From NCBI GenBank assembly GCA_001642005.1, contig LWCA01000078.1, positions 1-58,927 on the forward strand: a DNA stretch of 58,927 bases, read 5' to 3'. Positions 23,801 to 34,053 of this stretch are shown in pieces. Within the stretch, counting starts at the first letter, position 1. Each line of letters opens with the position of its first letter. A model generated the notes under the pieces. It did not search any database and was not told the origin of the DNA. It saw only the letters and a list, made by a program, of their open reading frames with translations. This DNA is from Intoshia linei (taxonomy: Eukaryota > Orthonectida > Rhopaluridae). A program made the translations under genes and the position numbers.

Positions 23801-24445
23801 AGATAAAATTTAAACCTGAAGGTATTATATAGTTTGCATGGATATCGATTAAGAGAATCTAAAACTAGTAAGATTATTTTATATAGCGCATGACGTGCAA
23901 TAGGTAAATTATTTGTTATTATCAAAGTATTACCGAGCTGAATCGTATCGTTACAGAAACTCAAATTACAAAAATTCTTACGTGTAGTGGATATTGTTGC
24001 AGTCCCACTAACATTTATAAAAACTAATGGAATCAATGAATCGTATACACAATAAATAGAACTCTAGCTCGTTAATAACCGTGATTGTAGTAATTTTAAT
24101 GAAACACAATAAAAGAAATAGTGAATAGAATTATACTAGATTTAACACATTTCACGAAAAATATTTGGTTAACATATATTACTTGGATCTAAAAATTATT
24201 TTAAATCTCATTGCAATTTAAATCAATTGTTGAAGTACACAATATTGAGTCACCTATAAACGTTATTCCATACATCAACGCATTGAAACATTGAATCTAG
24301 TTCAAAAACCTTCAAGTTCAATTGGATTGAAACGTTATATAATTTAACTTTGTTCAACAAATAGTTAAATTTCATTCATGATATATTGAATATAAATAAT
24401 TGATACATTTCAAATTTTTATTTTTAAAATTTTAAAATAATCTCA
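20871..24445. other. repeat-rich intergenic DNA, MND1 to IF gene
   Basis: About 3.6 kb. It includes a hAT MITE copy (about 21590-22195) and fragments with GGGCCAAATAATAAATTT and GCGGGCCACAGAATTGCATC (22540-22805). A minus-strand ORF of 90 codons at 23764-24036 has no recognisable similarity. The last 400 bp presumably hold the promoter of the filament gene. Confidence 0.5.
21590..22195. mobile_element. hAT MITE, TTTTACCAACCCTTAAGG family, reverse
   Basis: The interior matches 18471-18972 (AAGGGTTGGTAAAATTTGGA, GCGGTCGTTTAGGGTTTCGG, AATTCCCAACGTCTAGCCAC). The right end reads GGACTCCAATCGGTTACTGC. The left boundary is approximate. Confidence 0.6.
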
Positions 24446-27400
24446 ATGTCAAAAAACAGTTCTTACGACAAATCTTTTTCCTATTCGAATCCTCGACTGG
24501 ATGTTATTTTGAAGAACGTTGAAGAGGCAAATGAAATTACATTTGAAACGTGTAAGATTCGTCAACACGAGAAACAATCTCTTCAAAATTTAAATAAAAG
24601 ATTACTGAATTATATCGAGCGCATTCATTTCCTCAATGCTCAAAACAAACAGCAGTCCGAATTGGTTGAAGACCTTCAGAATAACATGCAAAAGGAGATT
24701 GACGGTATAAAAGAGACTTATGAAGCTGAAATCAATGACATGCGAGAAAAGATTGACACTTTAACCAGTGATAATTGCCGTCTTTTAAACGAACTTGTAA
24801 ATTTTTAATGAAATCGTTTAAATTTGTATTGATCACATTAATGTTTCAATTTAGTCCGCCAACGAAGAAGATTTGGGAAATTTGCAGAAAAAGTAAAATT
24901 TTTTTAATTTAATCTGACGTTAAACTCTTTTTTAAATTTGTTTAGATATGGTGAAGTGGCCAATGAACTCAATGATAACAAACGCATTCTGAATCAATAT
25001 ATTGATAAAATGGCACGGTTAGAAGGGGATAACTACAAAACAAATCAACTCCACAAAAATCTTAGTGAAGACCATAAACGTTTATCCATGGACCATTCAA
25101 ATGCTATATGCACCGTTAAAAATTTGAAAAGTGTAATTTTTGCCACTAACGTTAATATGTCTAAACTTAGGAAATACAAGATTTGAATTCCCAAAAATCA
25201 GCTTCAGAAATCCGCCGAAAGAGTGTTATTGATGAATTAAACTTTCACAAAAGCGTTCACGATAAGGTTTTTTATTTAAAATATGAATAACTATAAATCT
25301 GTAAATAGGAACTTGACGGACTTCGAAAATCTGTTAGTCGTGATAAAACTCCCGAAAACCGCGAATACTGGAATAAGCAATTGGCAAATGCTTTAGATGA
25401 AATCCAAAGAATGCATGATGATAAATTAAAATCTATTAACAATGAATTGGAACGACAATACGGCGATAAAGTATATTTTTTTCAATTTTGAGATAATAAT
25501 AATAATGACATCCTAGCTGAACGATTATTCTAAAGAAAATAATAATTTGGACCAAGAACTTATGAAAAAGAAACAAACCATTCGAGACTTGCGTTCGGAA
25601 ATCGACAAAAGTCACGATAACATTAGCGATTTGGAAATGATGGTTATTTTTGATTATTAATCAAATGACATATTTTATTAGAAAGACCAATTGGATAATG
25701 AGGTGTCCAAATTAAAAAATAAAATTCAATTAAATCAATCAAACGTTGAAAAGGAACGAGAACAATTTGACGAAGAAAATCAAGTCTTGAAAGACCAATT
25801 GAAACGTTTATTGTCAGAAATTGATCTATTAACCGATACAAAACTTTGCCTCGAACTTGAAATTGCTGCCTACCGGAAATTATTGGAAGGAGAAGAAAAC
25901 AGGTATCTATAATGTTTCAAAAAACTATTTATTTGGTTTATTTTAGATTGGGAATACGGGAATTGGTTGAATCTTATGTATCAACTGAACGAAATAAAGT
26001 AGGCCAACGGTGTGATAACGCGTCTACCGAAAGAGACAGTATGAAATATTATGACACTAATAATAAGTTGAATGAAATAAAGCGTGGGGATTTCAATTAT
26101 AAATATGGTTAGCCTAATTATTTATACAATTGAATGTATATTTAATAAGAAACAAAAAATGTGAAATAGTGTAGATTACGTTCCTTTTTAGTTAATTTAA
26201 TCAAGTAGCTATACATTTTATTGTGTCTTATCTTTTGCATGTCTGTTTTTTTTATTTTTTGACAATTTATATGAACATTATAATTATTATAATGAATGCG
26301 ATCTGTCAATTTTTAATTTTGCTTTAAATTGTATTACTTTTTACTAAATTATGTCTCAGATTTATAATAACCACGTAAGTTTTGTTTCAGATCAAAATTT
26401 TTATTTATTACTTTTTATGTCGTATTATGATATATTTAAATTTTCGTTTTTTAATTTAATATCTTAATTTTTATTTTTCTTCCTGTATATATTGTTCCAG
26501 TTTTCGTTTCAGTTTTAATCGTTTTTGACTATATGTAATGTATTTATAAATCAATTATTTGAACATTTACACCTGGTCAATGTATTATATATTTATTTTA
26601 ATATTTATTAATGATTGACCCATTTTGTATTTTTTAATTTTTTTGATGCGTGTCAATGTTAGTACATTGTAGGATTTCAATAACACTTTAATTTCCATTA
26701 AAAGTTTGCTTTAGTATATTTTTTATCAACATGAATGTTAGTATTTTTAAAATTTAAATTTTGGTCGGTATTTATCCTGTTATGGTTCCAATCTCGATAT
26801 ATTGTAAAATATAATAAACGGATACGATAATTATCATAATTAGTATTACCAGTTATGTTATTTACGTCATGTTAAGCTGAGATTGATGTGACCTCTAAAT
26901 TTGTATAAATATAAATTTCCATAAATAAATTATGTATTTAATATTGTCACTATCATAACAATCTATAGATTCTAAAATAAATCCATCAGACGACGTCTAT
27001 GTTGAAAGTAAAAATAACCATACAAGTAAATATATACAATGACTGTTCGAATTGTAAGATAGAATAAGAATCGCAATATTCATTTCTACCATGTTAAGCT
27101 TACATTTAGTTAAATTCTCCATACATGAATAAGTGAGAGATCCGATAAGCAAGTTATTTTGGTATTAATCATTAGTAATAAATTCTAAATTATTATTTAA
27201 CAATTCTTTTGTATAAAAAGCTTACAAGTCTATGTATTAGCTTAAATGTATATTTAAATTTAAAATAGTAAATGTCCTTTTGGATTAATTATTTACCAGT
27301 ATCACCAATAATTTGCTCTTTACATAAATGTTCATTAATTAATTTTCTTTTAATAAATGACATAGTTCAACGATATGTACAAAGTTAATTATTTACGTCT

Positions 27401-30400
27401 TATTCACCTTCAAAATGGTAAACTTTAATACAATAATGCTAAAAAATTAAAACATTACCAGATAATCTAGGGGTAAACACGTTTATTTAAAAAATTCACA
27501 ATTTATGCGCGGGTTCATGGAATATCAGACATTGTTGATGGATCATGGGGAGTCCCCATTGGGGACCACAAAAAAATTATTTTTGATGGGTCTAGGGCAG
27601 TGATGGCAAGACTTTTCAGTTGATATGTCAAAAAAAATTTTTGCTGTTTTCTTTTCTAGTTGCGTCTCACTTTTAAATGATAAATAATTTTAGTTAGAAA
27701 TGTATGTATACTTTTCTATTATTACACAATTTTGAGTTAATTTTTCCACACCATATTAAAAATTTCTAATAAGCTTTTTACCAGCATGTCAAGTAAAATC
27801 CCTGTAAATTCCGCATGTCATATTTTTGCCATCACTGGTCTAGGGCAAAAAGGATTGGCTATCCATCGGTAGGTAAAATCTGTAATATGCTGGTTTGATC
27901 GTTTGAGTCAATTGTCAGTTGAGTTAATTTTTTTCAGTGATAACAATTGATATTGATTTCTTAATATTTGAGCTACTTTTAAAAAACAATAATATAAATG
28001 TATATACATGTATTTCATACAGTAGGACAGGATCGGCAACCTTTTGCATCTCGTGGCCCACTTTAATATCAAAAAATTCTACGGCCCGGAAAATTTACAC
28101 ATGATATATTACAATTTTAATTAAAGAGAAACGTTTCTAGTATTTTTAACAAAATAAAATTTAGGGCGATTCGAAAATTCAGTATTAAAATGTTTATAAT
28201 TATAATGAGCCAATTGTAGTAGACAATGTTTAAAACGGTGTTTAAAAGTTAATATATAAATAATCTACATATTTACTTAAAGGACCATCAAAATTATTCT
28301 GTGGGCCACTGGTTGCCGACCCCTGTAGTAGGTGTCACATTTTTTTGGAAAATTTGGGAATTTCTTTAACGTCTAGTATACATCGCTTAATTGATCGATA
28401 ATTATTTAAAAATTAAAAATAACTACTTGGACTATTAATATAACATTTTATTATACGATAATTTTAGTATATTGAGAAATTTCCAACATTACATATTAAT
28501 AAATTTAAAAAGTAGGCCCTATTGATTGTAAACCGGGATTATATTGCCCTAGCCACTCTCCACTGCCCTGATTGTATACCTAACTTAACAAACTAATTCG
28601 TTATTGTTCATAACTTATGAGAAAAGGTGTTACCAGCATTTCTTATTTTATTGTAGAGTTGTCAGATGTGATTTTATCCCAAATTACTATTGATAAAATT
28701 TAATAATATATAATAATTTATAATATTTAATAAAAAATACAATTTTACCAACCCTTAACCTTAAATTAAGGCAAAATCTCTTTTACTACATTTTTTTGGA
28801 AACTTGGATTTTACCAAACTTTAACAGAATTAACTCTTAATCCTACTAAAAAATAAAAAACCTAAATTTTAGCAACCATAAAGGTAAAATCCCTTTTTCA
28901 GAATACAAAATTCTAAACATTACAAATTAGTGAGACTCACAAGCGTTATTATATTCAGTTTACATTTAAAAAAGCTTGGTGGCCTCTGATTAAGAATAAT
29001 ATAATTTTTAAAGCTCAATTTGAAAAAACTAGGCCATCATTACAGATTTTTATAGTTTTTTTATTAAAAATTACTAGTTTGTTATAGTGTCACCTAAACC
29101 CCTTTTAAAATTTGGTTAGAAAATTACCAAAATAATCTTTTAAAAATTAACATTTATTTTAAAAGTAAACATTGTCAATTGGAAATATGTATTAACCAAG
29201 TGTTATGGATATATTTTTTTATAAAAATAAAAGGTTAAAAACCTACATGTGTCACCTTAATACTTATAATTAAGGAATTTCAAATGCGCTATTTTTATAC
29301 ATTTTGTCTATGTTTAATCAACCTGTACATTTGTATACTTTTAACGAACCAATTATTGAATTATTTATCAAAATTAAGGTTAACTTGGGGTTTACCTTTA
29401 ACAAGTATTTTAGTTTACAAACAACAAAATTTGTGTCACAGTAATTTAAATAATTAACCATCCCTGTCATGATTGCAATCTAATGAAATTTACGTGGTAT
29501 TTTATTGAAAACTTTTATAATGAATTAAATTGAGGTGTTTTATTTCAATGATTGAAATGTCACAGTTTTGAATTTTCATCATCTAAAAGTCTACTTTAGA
29601 CCAGTCCAAGAGATAGTGGCTGAATCAACTGCTTATACTACCATAATATTAATGTTGTTATACTAATTGAATTAAAGCATTAATAAACGAGTTGAAAATA
29701 TCATATCTACGCTTATATTTACTTTCAAGATTTTGAATTGATAATTTATTTTTAAATTTTAGATAGAAATGTAAACAGGGGCAATAATGAAGATTCATCA
29801 CATCGAAATAGTTATAGTAAAAAAAAACAACCAAATTATGAAGATCAGTTGAGATCAATTAATAAAAACCTTGATAATTCTGAAAATTCTAGTGATTATA
29901 AATATTGGTCAAAAGAAAATAGAAACTACGATGATAACAATACTCACATTTCTAGACATTCTATACCAACATCAGGTTACTTGTATTTATATATTATTAT
30001 TTTTGATACTAGATGGAACAATTAAAGTAAACCAAGTCGTAAAAGGAGAACTTTCTGCTAAAACCACGTATAGGCGCACTGCTAAAGAGTCAATAGCTGT
30101 TACAGACTGTTCATTGTCTGGAAATTATATATGTATTGAAAATACCGGAACTAAGGTCTATACATTTCATTATTGATAAAATTATATATTTAGGATGAAA
30201 ATATAGGAGGGTGGACAGTTTTGAGATGTGTGGATGGAGAAGACTATTCTAATGCCATAAAATATACCATCCCAGTAAGTCACGTTTTGCCTGGTTGTAC
30301 GAAAATGAAGGTAACGTATATTAATCTTTTTACTTGCGTTTATTAATTTTATAGATATTTTCAGCTGGCAAAGCTAATCGACAAAATTTTTCCAAATATG

Positions 30401-30519
30401 ATTTAGAGGCTCAATCAGTTTCAGACTGGAAAAAACCAAACCGTGAAGCTAAAACTATACTCATCAATAGCTATGGAGAGGAACGAGCAATGCACGTCCA
30501 AAAAACAACATTTACTTAA
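24446..30519 (+). CDS. cytoplasmic intermediate filament protein, protostome (lamin-like) type
   Basis: Twelve exons (24446-24796, 24855-24892, 24946-25132, 25171-25266, 25309-25470, 25517-25642, 25682-25902, 25947-26107, 29763-29975, 30013-30155, 30194-30310, 30355-30519) sum to 1,980 bases, 659 residues. Residues 40-75 hold the coil 1A start motif (LQNLNKRLLNYIERIHFLNA). The rod closes near residue 395 with LELEIAAYRKLLEGEENR. A Ser/Asn/Lys-rich linker follows, then an Ig-like lamin tail domain (SIAVTDCSLSGNYICIENTG, GGWTVLRCVDGEDY, KTILINSYGEERAMHVQKT). The tail resembles that of nematode and mollusc cytoplasmic IFs. There is no CaaX box and I see no clear nuclear localisation signal, so it is probably cytoplasmic and builds 10-nm filaments. 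Introns are about 35-60 bp except the 3.66-kb rod/tail intron. Confidence 0.93.
27598..27837. mobile_element. hAT-type MITE with perfect 8-bp target duplication
   Basis: A 240-bp element begins CAGTGATGGCAAGACTTTT and ends ATATTTTTGCCATCACTG. It is flanked by GTCTAGGG at 27590-27597 and again at 27838-27845. The exact duplication indicates a relatively recent insertion. Confidence 0.85.
28028..28324 (+). mobile_element. hAT-type MITE, CAGGGGTCGGCAACC family
   Basis: Starts CAGGATCGGCAACCTTTTGC, then ATCTCGTGGCCCAC, and ends TGTGGGCCACTGGTTGCCGA, then CCCCTG. The flanks TAGTAGGT and CAGTAGGA are an imperfect 8-bp repeat. The family recurs reversed at 56641-56942 and in fragments near 56.4 and 58.7 kb. 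Confidence 0.8.
28650..28935. repeat. hAT MITE interior, TTTTACCAACCCTTAAGG family
   Basis: TTTTACCAACCCTTAACC, then GGCAAAATCTCTTTTACTAC and TTGGATTTTACCAAAC are the family's internal modules. Terminal motifs are not visible. Confidence 0.55.
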
Positions 30520-31052
30520 ATAATATCGGCAAACCAATATCTCTAGTGATCAACTATACAATTAATTTGATACTTACTAATTGCCTTTAATATTTGTTTA
30601 TTGTGATTAATATATTAAACTTCATTTCAAAATGTTTTCATTTTATTATTTACCTTTTTTAAACAATTAAATATGTAATTGATAATTAATAATAATTGTA
30701 AGATGCATATTTACATTTTTAATTTTAAAATAACATTTGAAAAATATTGGTTGATAATATCTTAAAAGTAATTTTTCACTGGGAATGCGTAGATTTGTGG
30801 GGTTGAAATTTTGTATTTATATCAACTAGAATAAGCTGTATCAGAATAATCTATTTTTTTAATTGTAGGACCGTTAATTACTTCAAATTTTTTATTTTAA
30901 TGAAATAGCATAACATAAAAATAATATTTAAATGGGTAGATCATATCGATTTTTTTAAAGCTATAAAGTCAGTAAAATTGAATTTAGAGCAATTTAAAAC
31001 TTGCCGTTTAAATTAAATTTTGATGATTCATCACTAATAATTATTAATTATA
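30520..31052. other. IF gene 3' flank with repeat
   Basis: Holds the AAAAATATTGGTTGA repeat (30735-30910) and otherwise featureless AT-rich DNA up to the Tigger-like element. Confidence 0.5.
30735..30910 (+). repeat. AAAAATATTGGTTGA repeat
   Basis: About 175 bp: TTTGAAAAATATTGGTTGAT, then TTTTTCACTGGGAATGCGTA, then GGGGTTGAAATTTTGTATTT, then CTGTATCAGAATAATCT. It is closely matched at 50985-51155 and loosely at 19912-20095. Confidence 0.75.
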
Positions 31053-31733
31053 CAGTGGAATCCGCTTATAAGAGACGCATCGGGACCAAGCATTTTGTCT
31101 CTTACATCCGAATGAATACATAAAATGTTAAGTAATATATATGTCGTATAGAATAGGTAAAACTGTAAAATGTACACATTCTATGGGTTAATCGTAGAAT
31201 GTGTAAAAGTTTTATTTATATTTTAGTTTAATTTTGGGTTTTAGTAATTTTTTTTAAACAAAAACTTTTAAGGGGATTTTTAGGAAGTTTGTTTTGAACC
31301 AAACTTTCAAGGGGAGTTTTTAATATTTTTTTTTGATCAGTTTTACACATTCTATGCAACATATACTTGATTGATTTTTATTAAAGCAATAAAACTATAA
31401 AAATCAAAATTTATTTTCTAATTTGGAATCAATAAAATCATGACACTTATCCAATTCCAATTTTGAACTTTTTTCATTACACTCTTTCAGGAAATATCTT
31501 CTTAATTTCTTTACGTATTCCATTGCCTCTTCATCATTCATAAGTACCACTTTACAATCCAATTGAGATGATTCGTTTTCAAAATATTCATTTTAAGAAA
31601 CAAATTGCCTGTCCACTATAAGCGGGTTTTTGTCCCTTATATCGTCTGTGATTGATATACAAAACAAGCGTTTGATTCCGTTCCTAGCTTTTTGTCCCTT
31701 ATAACCAGTATCTCTTATAAGCGGATTCCACTG
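31053..31733 (-). mobile_element. pogo/Tigger-type element, internally deleted
   Basis: A 681-bp element lies between TA dinucleotides (31051-31052 and 31734-31735), with near-perfect inverted ends CAGTGGAATCCGCTTATAAG and CTTATAAGCGGATTCCACTG. Both this terminal sequence and the TA duplication are typical of pogo/Tigger elements. It retains only the C-terminal part of a transposase. Confidence 0.88.
31404..31590 (-). pseudogene. Tigger/jerky-like transposase C-terminal remnant
   Basis: About 62 open codons end in TGA at 31404-31406. The segment NDEEAMEYVKKLRRYFLKEC followed by LELDKCHDFIDSKLENKF resembles the C-terminal helices of Tigger/jerky DDE proteins (EALE.LKKLRRY...). The catalytic domain is absent. 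Confidence 0.6.
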
Positions 31734-31949
31734 TATTTATATTCGACTAAAAATTAATTAAAGTTTAACTCGATAAAGTTATAACTGGATATACTGTAAC
31801 CACCACTACATATATAAAATAACCAAGGTACTTTTCAAACATAAAAATCAAATTAAATCAAAACTTATTTTTAAATTAAACATTTTGCGAATATGAAAAT
31901 TGTAAGTTTAAAAAAAAATTAGTACCGGCATCTTTTTTTTCTCTAAATT

Positions 31950-33094
31950 ATGGAAAAAGAAAATTATTTAGTAGTTAGTAAATTCTATAGAGATGTTCCA
32001 GAAAATTTGAAAAAATTATTGGTAAAAATAATAAATGGTTTTTATGAATACACACATAAATTGATATTAAATGTTTTGTTGCGATATATTTGTGTTTCTG
32101 AACTGGACATGACTGAACTGCTGAAACTAGATAAAAAAGAGACACGAAAAGCCTTGTCTATTTTACAATCCGATAGAATAATTAAATGTAAAATACGAAT
32201 GGAAACGAACCCTGAAACAGCAAGTTCAACTAAACACACTTACTACTATATAAATTTCGGTTCAATACGCAACATTATAAGATACAAACTTGAAATGATT
32301 AGAAAAAGTATTGAATCAAAAAACGTCAATAACACTCAATTGGTAACATTTATTTGTCCAGAATGTACTAGCAAATACACAGACTTGCAAGTAAATTTAT
32401 TGATGGATATGGAAACAAACACTCTGAGATGTACATATTGTGGAGAGGAAGTTGTTGAAAATGACAACCAGGAAAGACAACATTCTAGAAATTTAATGGT
32501 TTCATTTAATGAACAATTGAAGGATATTTTTGAAATAATGCACACTAATCAGTCTTTTGATCTCAAAGAATATTTAATTGATCCGGACCCTTGTCCCTTG
32601 ACATTTTTACAAGATAGACATGCCGTCAAAACTGAAGAAAAACATAGAGGTGAAAAAACTAGCATAAAGGTTAACATTAAAGACACCACTATCGATTCTA
32701 ATGCTGTTAAAAAGACTCAGCCCGTCTGGATATCTCAAAGTACAGTTTTAGGAACACAAGATAATTCTGAATTTGTTCAAGACTCAAAAACTGAGACTTT
32801 AGATGAAAATGATTCCATTATGGCATCCTTAGTTAACCACGAAAAGACAGACAAAGAAGACGTACCAATTGACGATCCGTTTCTTGAATCTAAAAATGAA
32901 TTTGAAAGTAATTTTTTGTTTTACATTTTAAAATGTTTTCTTCAGATACACTGCAGAATTACAAAATTAATGTCCAAGGAAAAGCGTATCAATATGAGGA
33001 TATTACTGACGAACTAGTGTGTAAAATGTCAGCAGACGAGAAAAATATTTATATTAAGGCAGGTCAATTACTTTATTCTGACTATTATGTTTAA
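31950..33094 (+). CDS. GTF2E1: general transcription factor IIE subunit 1 (TFIIE-alpha)
   Basis: Two exons (31950-32907 and 32946-33094) encode 368 residues. An N-terminal extended winged-helix region (residues about 15-120, with RKALSILQSDRIIKCKIRME and KHTYYYINFGSIRNIIRYKL) precedes a C4 zinc finger at about 136-168 (CPECTSKYTDL ... CTYCGEEV). Then come an acidic, low-complexity stretch and the conserved C-terminal helix (NVQGKAYQYEDITDELVCKM, SADEKNIYIKAGQLLYSD) that in other animals contacts TFIIH. TFIIE-alpha recruits TFIIH to the pre-initiation complex in the nucleus. Human GTF2E1 has 439 residues; the shorter acidic linker explains the difference. Rab39 starts 139 bp downstream on the same strand. 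Confidence 0.92.
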
Positions 33095-33233
33095 TCTTGT
33101 TTTCATGTAAATAAATTCTTTAATTATACGTTTCTGTGGCATACAAAAAATGTTAAGTTTAAAATATTAATCTCAATTATTTGGATACTGTATCTATATC
33201 AATTTAATTTATTTTTTAAATTTGTTTTTTTGA

Positions 33234-33985
33234 ATGGTCGCGCCCATTTTCAAGTATCAATTTAGGTAAATATTTGATGACTTGTGTTTGTAAACTAAAA
33301 TATTCAGATTCATTCTGATTGGGGACAGCACCGTAGGAAAAACTTCATTATTGAGATACTTATGCACTCAACAATTTGTACTGCAAGAAGAAGCTACAAT
33401 CGGTGTTGATTTTCATGCAACTCTTTTAGAAATTGAACCCAATTTATGGATCAAATTGCAAATCTGGGATACAGCAGGACAGGAAAAATTCAGGTTTAGC
33501 AATTATTTTTGTAAATATTTAAACTTTGTTATAGAGCAATAACTGCAGCGTACTATCGCAATGCAGTTGTAGTGATAATAGTGTTTGATATCTCAAATAG
33601 AAAATCATTTGATAACATTACAGAATGGTACAACGAAGCCTGTAAATATACCAAAACAGAAGAAACCATATACGCTTTATGCGGCCAAAAAATGGATTTG
33701 CATATGCAACGACAAATTTCCACTACTGAAGCCAATGATATGGCCGATTACCTGGGTATACCTTATTTCGAGGTATCGGCTAGGGAAGGAAACAATGTCG
33801 TCAATTTATTCACCACGTTATCTAAAACAGTCTACAGGTCAGTTGAAAATGGAAATTTCATTATCAGACCTGAGTGGAGTGGGGTTATTAAAGGCTTCAT
33901 GTCCCACCAAAATCAAATTGCATCCATTTTATCACCACACGAAATTGTCCTGGATAAAAAAAGAGAACGGCGATATTGCTGTTGA
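33234..33985 (+). CDS. RAB39: Rab39-like small GTPase
   Basis: Three exons (33234-33265, 33308-33493, 33535-33985) encode 222 residues. The short first exon MVAPIFKYQFR splits the codon before FILIGDSTVGKTS, which is the P-loop. Switch I is ATIGVDFHATLLEIEP, switch II is WDTAGQEKFRAIT, the guanine motif appears as GQKMDL (NKxD family; human Rab39 has HKCD), then EVSAREG (SA motif), and the C-terminus RRYCC is a double-cysteine geranylgeranylation site. The LLEIEP run, KLQIWDTAGQEKFRAIT...YYRNAV, and WSGV(I)KGF near the end are Rab39 features. Rab39 acts in endolysosomal and Golgi traffic and autophagy. The next gene, SCAP, starts 68 bp after the stop. Confidence 0.9.
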
Positions 33986-34053
33986 TTGCAAAATATATAA
34001 ATTGTTGAATCATTACAAAATAAATATAAAACAAATATTTGCAATAGCATCAA

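Larger units (their letters stand above)
26108..29762. other. large intron of the IF gene, MITE-rich
   Basis: Opens GTTAGCC and closes TTTTAG. It contains two complete MITEs (27598-27837 and 28028-28324), the inner part of a third (28650-28935), and a G/C-richer hairpin-prone patch (CATGGGGAGTCCCCATTGGG, 27545-27564). No coding exon is seen inside, and joining exon 8 to exon 9 directly keeps the frame. Confidence 0.7.

Noticed and set aside
23764-24036. Minus-strand ORF of 90 codons upstream of the IF gene
   Set aside because: Longest unexplained ORF, but no family resemblance, no flanking splice context and no paralogue in the window to show coding constraint.
24446-30519. Nuclear lamin identity for the IF gene
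   Set aside because: No CaaX motif, no evident nuclear localisation signal after the rod, and the tail is closer to protostome cytoplasmic IF tails.
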